64,000 bases of DNA from Paenimyroides baculatum (GTDB lineage: Bacteria > Bacteroidota > Bacteroidia > Flavobacteriales > Flavobacteriaceae): positions 124,001-188,000 of the forward strand of contig NZ_VWSG01000005.1 of the NCBI RefSeq assembly GCF_008629655.1, in the 5' to 3' direction. The position numbers and the translations under genes are program-made. Every line of letters begins with the position of its first letter. Position 1 is the stretch's first letter. The notes under the pieces were generated by a model. The model was not told the origin of the DNA. It worked only from the letters and a program-made list of their open reading frames with translations, and ran no database searches. Shown here piece after piece: positions 37,158 to 48,513 of this stretch.

Positions 37158-37904
37158 ATGAAAATTAAATTCCTTTTCATCTCAACTTTGATTTTCACAA
37201 CAATAAGTTGCAATAAAAGCGATACAAAGTCCGCCAGTAAAAAGACGCAAGATGTGAGTGATACTATTGATACCACACTAGTACATGAAGAAAAAGTTGT
37301 TGATAATGGTAAACCAAAGAAAGATTTTATTCCAAAAGGATTTGTAGTTTACAGTGAATATTTTGGTGATTTGAATAAAGATGGAATCGACGATTGTGTA
37401 CTGATTATTAAAGATACCAAACCCGAAAACATTGTTACCAACCGATTTGAATCAGAAGTAGACCGCAATCGTAGAGGAATTGTTGTGCTTTTTAAGAAAG
37501 GTAACGGTTATGAATTGGCTGTTAAGAATTACGATTGTTTTTCGTCTGAAAATGAAGATGGTGGCGTTTATTTCGCTCCCGATTTAGATATTCGTCTTGA
37601 AAAAGGAAACCTTATTTTACATTATGCACATGGCAGATACGGATATTGGGCATATACTTTCAGACATCAGAACCACGATTTTGAATTGATTGGTTATGAT
37701 GCAAGTGATAATTTTGGTCCTATTACAGAACGGTTGATAAGTATCAATTTTCTGACCAATAGAAAACTGATAAAAACCAATTTAAATCCACAAGAAGGTG
37801 TTGATGAAGAAGTTTTTGAGAGTAAATGGTCTAAAATAGAAGCTGATAAATTGATTAAATTATCAGAGATTGAAGATTTTGATGAGCTTAATATATCCGA
37901 ATAA
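37158..37904 (+). CDS. Predicted lipoprotein, unknown
   Basis: A 248-residue protein with lipoprotein signal MKIKFLFISTLIFTTISCNKSD (lipobox TTISC). I use ATG 37158; the upstream ATG at 37113 gives no signal peptide. The body contains FGDLNKDGIDDCVLIIKDT, an FG-GAP/VCBS-like Ca-binding turn (DxNxDGxxD), and ends with a beta-rich region (YAHGRYGYWAYTFRHQNHDFELIGY). Relatives with this DLNxDGxxD plus 'GYWAYTFR' pattern occur in Bacteroidota as uncharacterised lipoproteins. It is divergent from the helicase gene and shares a terminator with the next gene. Confidence 0.7.
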   Translation: MKIKFLFISTLIFTTISCNKSDTKSASKKTQDVSDTIDTTLVHEEKVVDNGKPKKDFIPKGFVVYSEYFGDLNKDGIDDCVLIIKDTKPENIVTNRFESEVDRNRRGIVVLFKKGNGYELAVKNYDCFSSENEDGGVYFAPDLDIRLEKGNLILHYAHGRYGYWAYTFRHQNHDFELIGYDASDNFGPITERLISINFLTNRKLIKTNLNPQEGVDEEVFESKWSKIEADKLIKLSEIEDFDELNISE

Positions 37905-37935
37905 AAAACGCCCGATTTGATCGGGCGTTTTTTTA
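37903..37935. terminator. Bidirectional terminator between the lipoprotein and oxoamine synthase genes
   Basis: Perfect ACGCCCGA/TCGGGCGT stem, 8 bp GC-rich, with A and T runs on both sides between convergent genes. Confidence 0.92.
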
Positions 37936-37952
37936 TATAATAACTTCAAAAA

Positions 37953-39218
37953 TTATTGAGCTTCCATGTCAACAGTAGTTTCTGCAGCAATCTTTTTGTA
38001 AGTTCCATCTAATAATTTTCCGCGAATTGCTTCGAATGCAGATAATGTTTGATCGATATCTTCAAAAGTATGTGACGATGTAGGAATTACACGCAACAAA
38101 ATGATTCCTTTCGGGATTACCGGATAAACTACAATCGATAAAAAGATTCCGTAGTTTTCACGTAAATCATTCACCATAATCATAGCTTCAGGAATAGATC
38201 CTTCTAAATAAACCGGAGTTACACACGTGTTTGTATCGCCAATATTAAACCCACGATCTTTTAAACCATTCTGCAAACGGTTAACATTTTCCCACAACTT
38301 GTCTTTTAATTCCGGGTGGTTTCTTAACAATTCCAAACGTTTTAAAGCACCTTTCACCAAAATCATTGGCAACGCTTTTGCAAACATTTGAGAACGTAAG
38401 TTGTATTTTAAATAATCGATAATGTCTTTATCGGCAGCAATAAATGCCCCAATTGAAGCCATTGATTTTGCAAATGTAGAAAAGTACACATCGATACCAT
38501 CCTGACATTCCTGCTCCTCACCTGCTCCTGCTCCTGTTTTTCCTAATGTTCCAAAACCGTGTGCATCATCAACCAACAAACGGAAATTGTATTTTTCTTT
38601 TAAAGCAACAATTTCTTTTAATTTACCTTGCTGACCTCGCATACCAAAAACACCTTCGGTAATAACTAAAATACCTCCGTTTTGTTCTGCTGCCATTTTA
38701 GTAGCACGCTGTAAATTCTTTTCTAAAGATTCTACATCGTTATGTTTGTAGGTAAAACGTTTACCCATGTGCAAACGAACACCGTCGATAATACATGCAT
38801 GCGAATCAACATCGTAAACAATTACGTCGTTTTTAGTAACCAAAGCATCAATGGTAGAAACCATTCCCTGGTAACCAAAATTCAACAAATAAGCAGCTTC
38901 TTTTTGAACAAAAACAGCTAATTCGTCTTGTAATTTTTCGTGCCAATCTGTATGTCCAGACATCATACGTGCGCCCATAGGATAGGCTGCACCAAATTCT
39001 GCCGCTGCATCAGCATCTGCTTTCATTACTTCAGGATGCGTAGCCAAACCTAAATAGTCGTTTATAGACCAGTTTAAAACTTCTTTTCCTTGAAACTGCA
39101 TTCTTGGTCCTAATTTCCCTTCTAATTTAGGAAATACAAAGTAACCTTCTGCCTGTGAAGCCCATTTACCTAACGGACCTTTATTATCGTGAATTCTTTC
39201 AAATAAATCTTTAACCAT
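37953..39218 (-). CDS. Alpha-oxoamine synthase family PLP enzyme (serine palmitoyltransferase / cysteate acyltransferase-like)
   Basis: A 421-residue fold-type I enzyme that would condense an acyl-CoA or acyl-ACP with an amino acid. Motifs: NDYLGLATHPEVMKAD, YPMGARMMSGHTDWHEKLQDELA, the HACIIDGVRL region, LLVDDAHGFGTLG (DxxH) and the lysine of YFSTFAKSMASIGAF (Schiff base). This group includes BioF, Kbl, SPT (sphingolipids) and CapA/CFAT (sulfonolipids, capnine). The long N-terminal GPLGKWASQAEGYFVFPKLEG segment fits SPT/CFAT rather than BioF. Flavobacteria are known to make sphingo- or sulfonolipids, so a lipid role is likely; the amino acid substrate cannot be read by eye. Confidence 0.8.
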   Translation of the reverse strand: MVKDLFERIHDNKGPLGKWASQAEGYFVFPKLEGKLGPRMQFQGKEVLNWSINDYLGLATHPEVMKADADAAAEFGAAYPMGARMMSGHTDWHEKLQDELAVFVQKEAAYLLNFGYQGMVSTIDALVTKNDVIVYDVDSHACIIDGVRLHMGKRFTYKHNDVESLEKNLQRATKMAAEQNGGILVITEGVFGMRGQQGKLKEIVALKEKYNFRLLVDDAHGFGTLGKTGAGAGEEQECQDGIDVYFSTFAKSMASIGAFIAADKDIIDYLKYNLRSQMFAKALPMILVKGALKRLELLRNHPELKDKLWENVNRLQNGLKDRGFNIGDTNTCVTPVYLEGSIPEAMIMVNDLRENYGIFLSIVVYPVIPKGIILLRVIPTSSHTFEDIDQTLSAFEAIRGKLLDGTYKKIAAETTVDMEAQ

Positions 39219-39241
39219 TTTATTTGTTTTTTAAAACCGTG

Positions 39242-39249
39242 CAAAGTTA
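39242..39249 (-). promoter_or_regulatory. Oxoamine synthase promoter -7 element
   Basis: Minus strand TAACTTTG, 23 bases before the ATG at 39218. No good TTG element is seen. Confidence 0.5.
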
Positions 39250-39295
39250 GTGAATTTTTTAATGTAATGTATTTAATTTAATCTGGTTGCAACAA

Positions 39296-40093
39296 TTAAA
39301 ATTTTAAATAATGTACCACCGTAATACCAACCACCAAATAACTGTAAAGTAAAATAAGTAAAATAATATAGGCTGATTTTTGTTCTTTTATATTTGATGA
39401 TTTTACTGCTGCTGCCAATTGTTTAAATCGATAAATACAATAAACCGTAAACGATACAAACAGAATGTACGTTATTAACAACGTAATTTGAAAACCTATG
39501 GAATGACGCAGTGCAAAGGCATCGTTCCCTTTAAAGACCTTCATTTTATCTTTTGACGGATGCTGATACACATTAATCGCTTTTTTATTGATCAATTTAT
39601 TTAAACTGCGACTGTGGATGTAATCCAGCTCATTTTCGATTGTTTTTTTACTGAACAACGGCTCAAATCCTAAAATAGCGTAATGCTTGATTTCTTCGCC
39701 TTTAATTTGAATTTTTCCATACTCATCAATATAATTTACAGATATAGAAGTATATTCTTTCTCTAAAAAATTAAATGGTGTGGATACTTTTTGAGTTACC
39801 GATTTTTCTACTGAAACAATCTCTAGTTTTTGCCAGCGCGGATGCGAAATTTTAAACTCGATCGATCTGAAAAAAGGCGAAAAAGTATAAAATAAAGTAA
39901 AAATCGACGTAAAAGTTAAGAATAGATTTAAAAATTGTGTGTCGGATCTTTTGCGTGTTCCAAAAAAAGCACGATCGATAATCACAATCATAAAACTGAT
40001 TACAAAACCGTAAATAAATAAGCGTACGCTGTTTAGCAATACAAAAACTAAAAACAGCACCCAGATTATAATTTTAAACGGATTGTATTTCAT
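39296..40093 (-). CDS. Hypothetical membrane protein
   Basis: A 265-residue protein with three to four membrane segments: two at the N-terminus (PFKIIIWVLFLVFVLLNSVRLFIYGFVISFMIVII) plus LFLTFTSIFTLFYTF, a soluble middle (residues about 80-190), and C-terminal helices (IGFQITLLITYILFVSFTVYCI, AYIILLILLYSYLVVGITVV). No known motif. It stands between the oxoamine synthase and the E1 gene with a terminator behind E1 and its own promoter element, so it is probably separately transcribed. Confidence 0.65.
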   Translation of the reverse strand: MKYNPFKIIIWVLFLVFVLLNSVRLFIYGFVISFMIVIIDRAFFGTRKRSDTQFLNLFLTFTSIFTLFYTFSPFFRSIEFKISHPRWQKLEIVSVEKSVTQKVSTPFNFLEKEYTSISVNYIDEYGKIQIKGEEIKHYAILGFEPLFSKKTIENELDYIHSRSLNKLINKKAINVYQHPSKDKMKVFKGNDAFALRHSIGFQITLLITYILFVSFTVYCIYRFKQLAAAVKSSNIKEQKSAYIILLILLYSYLVVGITVVHYLKF

Positions 40094-40111
40094 TATAGAT
40101 TAATAATTTAT

Positions 40112-40119
40112 CAAATATA
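40112..40119 (-). promoter_or_regulatory. Candidate -7 element of the membrane-protein gene
   Basis: Minus strand TATATTTG, 18 bases before the ATG at 40093, beginning just 5 bases beyond the E1 terminator stem (40125-40145). No clear TTG at the usual distance. Confidence 0.45.
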
Positions 40120-40120
40120 A

Positions 40121-40147
40121 AAAAAAGCACCTAAATAAGGTGCTTAA
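40121..40147 (-). terminator. Terminator after the E1 gene
   Basis: AAGCACCT/AGGTGCTT stem with a 5-base loop and a T run on the minus strand, 85 bases after the E1 stop. Confidence 0.8.
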
Positions 40148-40231
40148 TGTAATAGAAACTATTCATGATAAAGTGAAAAATAAACGATTAACAAGTTAGT
40201 CTATCATCTTTCGCCTTTTTATCTTATATGT

Positions 40232-42637
40232 TTAGTATAAACTTGGATATTTTTTTGGATTAGCTTCACCCATAATTGCATACACTTTTTCGAAAACATC
40301 TTCTACAGATGGCTTAGAGAAATAATCACCATCAGTTCCATAAGACGGTCTGTGTGGTTTTGCAGCCAATGTTTCTGGTTTGCTGTCTAAAAATTTGTAT
40401 CCTTCTTGAACATCTACAATCTGTTGTAAGATATAAGCCGACGCACCACCAGGAACATCTTCATCTACCACCAACAGACGATTTGTTTTTTGAAGCGATT
40501 TTACACAATCGTGGTTTTTATCGAATGGTAATAAAGATTGGGCGTCGATAATTTCAACATCAATACCGATTTCCATCAATTCTTTTGCAGCTTGCTCAAC
40601 AATTCTTAAGGTAGATCCGTAAGAAACAATTGTTAAATCAGTTCCTTGCTTTACGGTTTCAATCACACCAATCGGCGTAGTAAATTCACCAATATTATTA
40701 GGCATTTTCTCTTTTAAACGGTATCCGTTCAAACATTCAATAACCAACGCAGGTTCATCGCCTTTTAACAATGTATTGTAAAAACCAGCAGCTTTTGTCA
40801 TACTTCTTGGAACTAAAACGTGCATACCGCGAATGGCATTAATGATCATTCCCATTGGCGAACCCGAATGCCAGATACCTTCTAATCGGTGACCACGCGT
40901 ACGAACAATAAGCGGTGCTTTTTGTTTACCGGCAGTTCTGTATTGAACCGTTGCCAAATCGTCGCTCATAATCTGCAAAGCGTACAATAAATAATCTAAA
41001 TACTGGATTTCTGCAATTGGACGTAAACCGCGCATTGCCATACCAATTCCCTGACCTAAAATACTTGCTTCGCGAATTCCCGCATCGGAAACTCTAGCTT
41101 CACCGTATTTTTCCTGTAAACCTTCTAAACCTTGATTCACATCACCAATATTTCCAGAATCTTCTCCGAAAATTAATGTTTCAGGATAGGTTTCGAATAT
41201 CTTATCGAAATTATTACGGATGATTAAACGTGCATCAACTATTTCTGAATTTTCATCGTAAACAGGTAAAATTTCTTCTACATTTTCTGCCTTTCCTGCT
41301 GATTGCGACATTAAATGCGAACTGAATTTTGGTTGAATTTCGTTGGTATAATTCTTAACCCACGTTGCTAAAGCACTCTGACCAGCTTCGCCAATAACCA
41401 TACGTAAAATTTTACGTGCAGTTGTTAAATTATCTTTGCGGATTGGTTCTTTGATACTGCTTAAATCGGCAATCATTTTTTCGATAAACACTTTGTTTGC
41501 CGATGATGATGCTACTTGATTTAAAACTTCAACTAACGCTGTTCTTTCTTCTTTTATAGGATTCAAATATGCTTCCCAAGCTGCTTTTTTACCTGCTAAA
41601 ACCTCTTTTTTCAATTCGGCATCTAACGTATCTAATTCTTCGCTTGTAGCAATATTATTGTCGATCATCCAAGAACGCATTTTAACCACACAGTCAAAAT
41701 CGCCTTCCCACTGTAAACGGTCTGCAGATTTGTAACGTTCGTGCGAGCCAGAAGTTGAGTGACCTTGCGGTTGCGTTAATTCCTTAACGTGAATTAAAAC
41801 CGGAATATGGTTTGTACGAGCAATTTGCGCTGCTTTTGCGTACGTATCAACCAAGGCAGGATAATCCCAACCAAGAACGGTTAAAACTTCGTATCCGTTG
41901 GTATCTTCTTCTTTCTGGAATCCTTTTAAAATTTCAGAAATACTTTCTTTTGTTGTTTGATGGCGTGCATGAACCGAAATTCCGTACATATCGTCCCAAA
42001 CACTCATTACCATTGGCACCTGCAATACACCTGCTGCGTTGATTGTTTCGAAAAACAATCCTTCAGAAGTTGATGCGTTACCAATTGTTCCCCAAGCAAC
42101 TTCGTTACCGTCTACAGAGAATTTTTGATTTTTATCTGCATTTGGGAATTCACGATAAATTTTTGATGCTTGAGCCAAACCTAATAAACGAGGCATTTGA
42201 CCCGCTGTTGGAGAAATATCTGAACTTGAATTTTTTTGTTGTGTAAGATTTTTCCACTCGCCGTTTTCGTCTAAACTGTGTGTAGCAAAATGCCCACCCA
42301 TTTGACGACCACCAGACATTGGATCTTGGGTAATATCGGCATGGCCGTATAATCCTGCAAAAAACTGCTGGATGTTTAACGCGCCAATAGCCATCATAAA
42401 GGTTTGATCGCGGTAGTAACCCGAACGGAAATCTCCGTTTTTAAAAGCCTTTGCCATTGCCAGCTGTGGAACTTCTTTTCCGTCGCCAAAAATACCAAAC
42501 TTTGCCTTTCCGGTTAAAACCTCTTTTCGACCTAACAAACTACATTCACGTGATGTGCGTGCTGTTGTATAATCGTTTAAAACCTCTTTTTTAAAGTCTT
42601 CAAAAGTTAAAGCTTCCTTTGTAGTTGCCTGATTCAT
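40232..42637 (-). CDS. Fused alpha/beta 2-oxoacid dehydrogenase E1 component (TPP-dependent)
   Basis: An 801-residue fusion of the E1-alpha and E1-beta subunits of a branched-chain/pyruvate-type 2-oxoacid dehydrogenase, which decarboxylates the 2-oxoacid and passes the acyl group to lipoyl-E2. The alpha half (1-370) has YYRDQTFMMAIG, MGGHFATHSLD and the TPP-binding WGTIGNASTSEGLFFETINAAGVLQVPMV. The beta half (about 460-801) has LIFGEDSGNIGDVNQGLEGLQEKYG, VSDAGIREASILGQGIGMAMRGLRPIAEIQYLDYLLYA and DEDVPGGASAYILQQI. Such fusions are usual in flavobacteria, and annotators often call them branched-chain E1. E2 and E3 are not in the window. Confidence 0.88.
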   Translation of the reverse strand: MNQATTKEALTFEDFKKEVLNDYTTARTSRECSLLGRKEVLTGKAKFGIFGDGKEVPQLAMAKAFKNGDFRSGYYRDQTFMMAIGALNIQQFFAGLYGHADITQDPMSGGRQMGGHFATHSLDENGEWKNLTQQKNSSSDISPTAGQMPRLLGLAQASKIYREFPNADKNQKFSVDGNEVAWGTIGNASTSEGLFFETINAAGVLQVPMVMSVWDDMYGISVHARHQTTKESISEILKGFQKEEDTNGYEVLTVLGWDYPALVDTYAKAAQIARTNHIPVLIHVKELTQPQGHSTSGSHERYKSADRLQWEGDFDCVVKMRSWMIDNNIATSEELDTLDAELKKEVLAGKKAAWEAYLNPIKEERTALVEVLNQVASSSANKVFIEKMIADLSSIKEPIRKDNLTTARKILRMVIGEAGQSALATWVKNYTNEIQPKFSSHLMSQSAGKAENVEEILPVYDENSEIVDARLIIRNNFDKIFETYPETLIFGEDSGNIGDVNQGLEGLQEKYGEARVSDAGIREASILGQGIGMAMRGLRPIAEIQYLDYLLYALQIMSDDLATVQYRTAGKQKAPLIVRTRGHRLEGIWHSGSPMGMIINAIRGMHVLVPRSMTKAAGFYNTLLKGDEPALVIECLNGYRLKEKMPNNIGEFTTPIGVIETVKQGTDLTIVSYGSTLRIVEQAAKELMEIGIDVEIIDAQSLLPFDKNHDCVKSLQKTNRLLVVDEDVPGGASAYILQQIVDVQEGYKFLDSKPETLAAKPHRPSYGTDGDYFSKPSVEDVFEKVYAIMGEANPKKYPSLY

Positions 42638-42763
42638 ATTATATAGAAACTGTTTGAAACAAAATGTAATTATTTACGAAATTACACAATCAATCGCTAA
42701 AAAACTAATTTTTTTTAAATTTATCTCTGTCGAATTATAATTTCACTACCATTTCAATAAAAA

Positions 42764-42796
42764 CAAAAGTCGCTCAAATTGAGCGACTTTTTATTG
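42764..42796 (-). terminator. secDF terminator
   Basis: AAAGTCGCTC/GAGCGACTTT stem, 10 bp, with a T run, about 20-45 bases after the secDF stop. Confidence 0.92.
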
Positions 42797-42814
42797 TATG
42801 AATACTAAAAAAGC

Positions 42815-45799
42815 TTATTCTGCTTCTTGAGTATTTTCTTGTTTGTTCTGTAATGCAGCCGCACGTTCACGTTCTGCAGAACCTTTAATAGTATCAACCA
42901 AAATTGGAGTTGAAATAAATAACGATGAGTACGTACCTACACCAATACCTAATAACATTGCAAATACAAATCCACGGATTGATTCACCACCAAAAATAAA
43001 CATGATTAATAATACCACGATTACAGTTGCAGATGTATTGAATGTTCTTGATAAAGTAGTGTTGATCGATTTATTTACTACTTCTTCAAAAGATCCTTCT
43101 GTATCACCTTTAATGTACTCACGTACACGGTCAAATACAATTACGGTATCGTTCAAAGAGTAACCAATTACGGTAAGCAATGCTGCTACTAATGATTGAT
43201 CAACCTCCATATTAAACGGTGCAAATTTGTAGAAGAACGAATAAACTCCTAAAACAAACAACGCATCGTGTGCTACTGCTGCAACCGCACCTAATGAATA
43301 CTGCCATCTGCGGAATGATATTGCCAAGTAAACAAATACAATTAACAATGCACCACCAACTGCCCAGTAAGCATCAGTCTTAACGTCTTTTGCAACGGTT
43401 GGACCAACTTTTGAAGCTTGTACAATACCCAAACCACTAGCTTCAGGATGTGTAAACTGCTCATAAGTTAACGGAGTTTTAAAGAAAGGCTTTAAATTGT
43501 TGTACAATACCTGATTTACCTCTAGGTCAACTTTAGTACCTTCTTCTTCTACTCTATATTTTGTAGTGATTTTTAATTTGTCACGATCTCCAAAAACTTT
43601 AGCCTCAACATTACTGTCGAATTCTTGAGATAATTTGTTTGAAACCGCTGAAGCATCCACTTCATTATCAAATTGAACCTGGAATGTTCTACCACCGGTA
43701 AAATCGGTTCCGTAATTCAATCCGTTAAAGAATAATGTAGCAATACACAATAACATAGTAATTGATGTAAAAATATAGGCGATTTTCTTTTTTCCAATGA
43801 AATCGAAATTCATATTTGTAAACCAGTTACGCGTAATTTTTGTACTGAAAGCTAATTTAGAATCTCTTGCTGCCGCTGTATCAACCAAAATTCTGGTAAT
43901 AACAATTGCAGTAAATAATGATGTTACGATACCAATTAATAAGGTAACCGCAAATCCTTTAATAGGTCCTGAACCAAAAATAACCAACACGATACCTGTT
44001 AAAGCGGTTGTAACGTTTGCATCTACGATAGCAGACATTGCACCACTCCAAGAGAATGAATGTTTGATAGCTTCTTTAGCCGAATGACCTTCACGAAGCG
44101 ATTCTTTAGCCCTTTCGTAAATAAGAATATTAGTATCTACAGCTGTACCAATTGTTAAAACGATACCTGCAATACCTGGTAATGTTAACACAAAACCAAA
44201 TGCAGTAAATACAGCAAATAAGAACAATAAGTTAACTGCCAAGGCAATGTTTGCGAACCAACCTGCTTTACCGTAGAAGAAAACCATCCACGCTGCAATG
44301 ATGAACAAACCTACTAATGACGACATAATACCAGCATCGATAGCTGCTTGACCTAATGATGGTCCAACAATTTCAGATGAAACGATATCTGCAGAAGCTG
44401 GTAATTTACCTGCTTTTAAGATGTTTGCTAAATCTTTTGTTTCTTGAACAGTGAAATCACCAGATATACTTGAACTACCACCTGCAATTGGCCCTGTAGT
44501 TACACCCGGAGCCGAGTACACGATATCATCCAATACAATAGCAATGTTTGATTGCTGGCTGTGTGCTTTACCTGTTAATGCTTCCCAGATTTTAGCTCCG
44601 TTTGCATCCATCTGCATAGAAACAACCGGTTTACCTGTAACCTGATCGTAATCGTCACGAGCTTCGGTAACAACAGATCCTGATAATGGCGGAATGTTTT
44701 GTGCGTTACCTTTTAAAGCATATAGTTCAACAATGTTTGAATTCTTTTTAGCTTTTCCCCAAGCAAATTTCACATGACGTAATTCGCCACTTAACAAACC
44801 TCTAACCTGTTGATCTTTTAAATAGGTGTTGATTTGTGCCGTATCTTTAGTTGCAAAAAATGCAATGATAGGCGAACCTTGATAACCCGGAGCTTGGATT
44901 AAAGAGATAATTGGTCCTAAATCTTGTGTTTTATTCGCAGTTGTATCTTTAGAAACACCTGTTAATAATTTATCAACATCGCTTTTTGGTGCTGCCGTTG
45001 CAGTAGTATCTGTTGCAACTGCTGCCGGTTTTGCTGCCTTATCTTTTAAAACATTGTTGGCAGCCATTAAAAACTGTCCAACTTCGTCACCTTTATACGT
45101 TTCCCAGAACTCTAACTGTGCTGTTGACTGTAATAAGTTTTTGATACGATCGATATCTTTCGCACCCGGTAATTCAACCAAAATTCTGCCCGATTCACCA
45201 ACCATTTGAATTGTTGGAGAAACCACACCAAATTTATCGATACGCTCACCAATAACTTTGTAGGCACTTTCTACTGATTCTTTTACCTTTTTGCTTAAAA
45301 TTGTTTTTACCTGAGCATCGCTCATAGAAGTGTTGATTTCCTGTAAATTTCTGTTTGCAAAAATTTCCGAAGAAGCCAATTTCACTTTTCCGCCAGATAT
45401 TTTATCGAAAGATTCATAGAACGATTCTAAAAATGTTTGATTTCCTTCACGATTTTTCTCCGCTTCCGCGATCGCCTGATTGAAAACTGCATTTTTTGAA
45501 TCGTTAGACAATCCTTTTAAAATGTCTTTTACAGAAATTTGAAGCATCACATTGACACCACCTTCTAAATCCAAACCTTTTTGAATTTGCTTTGAACGCA
45601 CTTCAGCAAAAGTTTGACCTAAATAAACCTTTTCGTTTGCAATTGAATCTAAATAACGAGATTCTTTGGTTAAATCACCATTGGCAAATTCTTTTGCCTT
45701 ACTCTCGTAATGATTCGTAACAAACGTAAAGGACAATTGGTAAATACTTACCAACGCAAAAACAATCGCAATAAACTTAACGAGTCCCTTATTCTGCAT
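42815..45799 (-). CDS. secDF: Fused protein translocase SecDF
   Basis: Proton-driven Sec accessory pump pulling proteins across the inner membrane. The 994-residue chain carries SecD (residues 1 to about 640: first TM, the LDLEGGVNVMLQISV motif, the periplasmic P1 domains, GIVLTIGTAVDTNILIYERAKESLREG) fused to SecF (from about 665: NYGTDFTGGRTFQVQF, VGPTVAKDVKTDAYWAVGGALLIVFVYLAISFRRWQYSLGAVAA, YSLNDTVIVFDRVRE, TLSRTFNTSATVIVVLL). A low-complexity Ala/Thr linker with PAAVATDTTATAAPKSDV lies in the P1 region. SecDF fusion is standard in this phylum. Confidence 0.96.
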   Translation of the reverse strand: MQNKGLVKFIAIVFALVSIYQLSFTFVTNHYESKAKEFANGDLTKESRYLDSIANEKVYLGQTFAEVRSKQIQKGLDLEGGVNVMLQISVKDILKGLSNDSKNAVFNQAIAEAEKNREGNQTFLESFYESFDKISGGKVKLASSEIFANRNLQEINTSMSDAQVKTILSKKVKESVESAYKVIGERIDKFGVVSPTIQMVGESGRILVELPGAKDIDRIKNLLQSTAQLEFWETYKGDEVGQFLMAANNVLKDKAAKPAAVATDTTATAAPKSDVDKLLTGVSKDTTANKTQDLGPIISLIQAPGYQGSPIIAFFATKDTAQINTYLKDQQVRGLLSGELRHVKFAWGKAKKNSNIVELYALKGNAQNIPPLSGSVVTEARDDYDQVTGKPVVSMQMDANGAKIWEALTGKAHSQQSNIAIVLDDIVYSAPGVTTGPIAGGSSSISGDFTVQETKDLANILKAGKLPASADIVSSEIVGPSLGQAAIDAGIMSSLVGLFIIAAWMVFFYGKAGWFANIALAVNLLFLFAVFTAFGFVLTLPGIAGIVLTIGTAVDTNILIYERAKESLREGHSAKEAIKHSFSWSGAMSAIVDANVTTALTGIVLVIFGSGPIKGFAVTLLIGIVTSLFTAIVITRILVDTAAARDSKLAFSTKITRNWFTNMNFDFIGKKKIAYIFTSITMLLCIATLFFNGLNYGTDFTGGRTFQVQFDNEVDASAVSNKLSQEFDSNVEAKVFGDRDKLKITTKYRVEEEGTKVDLEVNQVLYNNLKPFFKTPLTYEQFTHPEASGLGIVQASKVGPTVAKDVKTDAYWAVGGALLIVFVYLAISFRRWQYSLGAVAAVAHDALFVLGVYSFFYKFAPFNMEVDQSLVAALLTVIGYSLNDTVIVFDRVREYIKGDTEGSFEEVVNKSINTTLSRTFNTSATVIVVLLIMFIFGGESIRGFVFAMLLGIGVGTYSSLFISTPILVDTIKGSAERERAAALQNKQENTQEAE

Positions 45800-45879
45800 T
45801 TTTAAAAAATTAATAGTTTTTAAATGATTTTGTTCTATGGATTTTTAAGTAGAAAAACGAAAAAATTATATAAAACGGA

Positions 45880-45910
45880 CAAATATATAACTTCACAAAA
45901 GATTTAACAA
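45880..45910 (-). promoter_or_regulatory. secDF promoter
   Basis: Minus strand TTG (45908-45910), 20-base spacer, TATATTTG (45880-45887), the ideal Bacteroidota arrangement, 80 bases before the secDF ATG. Confidence 0.75.
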
Positions 45911-45911
45911 T

Positions 45912-45943
45912 AAAAAAAGGTGTTTATTTGAACACCTTTTTAG
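45912..45943. terminator. Second terminator hairpin between gyrB and secDF
   Basis: AAAAAGGTGTT/AACACCTTTTT, 11-bp perfect stem, a second hairpin behind the gyrB one and immediately upstream of the secDF -33 element. Confidence 0.75.
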
Positions 45944-45966
45944 ATTTTATTAACAATTTTATAGAA

Positions 45967-45996
45967 ATAAAAAAACCAGCTAATAGCTGGTTTTTG
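45967..45996 (-). terminator. gyrB terminator
   Basis: AAAACCAGC/GCTGGTTTT stem with a TAATA loop and a T run, 10-35 bases after the gyrB stop. Confidence 0.9.
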
Positions 45997-46004
45997 ATAT
46001 ATTA

Positions 46005-47975
<1,971 letters not shown>

Positions 47976-47978
47976 CTA

Positions 47979-47986
47979 CAAATATA
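47979..47986 (-). promoter_or_regulatory. gyrB promoter -7 element
   Basis: Minus strand TATATTTG, 33 bases before the gyrB ATG; no good TTG upstream. Confidence 0.5.
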
Positions 47987-48061
47987 CGAAATTTTAGCGA
48001 ATTTCTTATATCTAATAGCATTTATTCTTTGTGTAGTTATGAACACTTAAAATACACTAAA

Positions 48062-48508
48062 CTAGAAAATTTCAACTATTTTGTGCGAAATATTATTAAA
48101 GGTGACCTCTATCCCAACTTCCTTATTCAATAAATGTTGAATTAAAGGTGCATGTATCGACACGCAAAAAACCTTTATATCTTTATAGGTAACTGGCTGA
48201 ATTGGAACACTTAAATAAAAAACAGCTTTATTTGTTTTAACGATTGATCCCAACACCACTTTTTCAATTGTTTTGTTTTCTGATAATTTTAAAGTAATTT
48301 GCTGCATATCTAAAAACTCCATTAACTTGGTGTTTAATTTTTCTTGCTCTAGATGCATCATTGCCAAACCTGTTTCGTGTTTATCGCCGGCAGAACTTTT
48401 GGCGTCGTTCTGTGCATCTTCTGATAAAGACGAAATTTGATTTTGTATGACTTCAATCTGCTTGTTTAAAGTATCTAAAATCAGTTGTTTTAATTCTTTT
48501 CTATGCAT
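48062..48508 (-). CDS. GreA/GreB-like protein
   Basis: A 148-residue protein with an N-terminal helical hairpin (LKQLILDTLNKQIEVIQNQISSLSEDAQNDAKSSAGDKHETGLAMMHLEQEKLNTKLMEFLDM) and a C-terminal beta domain (VVLGSIVKTNKAVFYLSVPIQPVTYKDIKVFCVSIHAPLIQHLLNKEVG). The plan is that of Gre/Rnk secondary-channel factors, with acidic residues at the hairpin tip (SEDAQND). Flavobacterial copies are often mislabelled as 3-oxoacyl-ACP synthase, for which there is no support. A role at RNA polymerase is inferred from the fold. It is separated from the 39-residue gene upstream by a hairpin. Confidence 0.6.
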   Translation of the reverse strand: MHRKELKQLILDTLNKQIEVIQNQISSLSEDAQNDAKSSAGDKHETGLAMMHLEQEKLNTKLMEFLDMQQITLKLSENKTIEKVVLGSIVKTNKAVFYLSVPIQPVTYKDIKVFCVSIHAPLIQHLLNKEVGIEVTFNNISHKIVEIF

Positions 48509-48513
48509 AAAAA

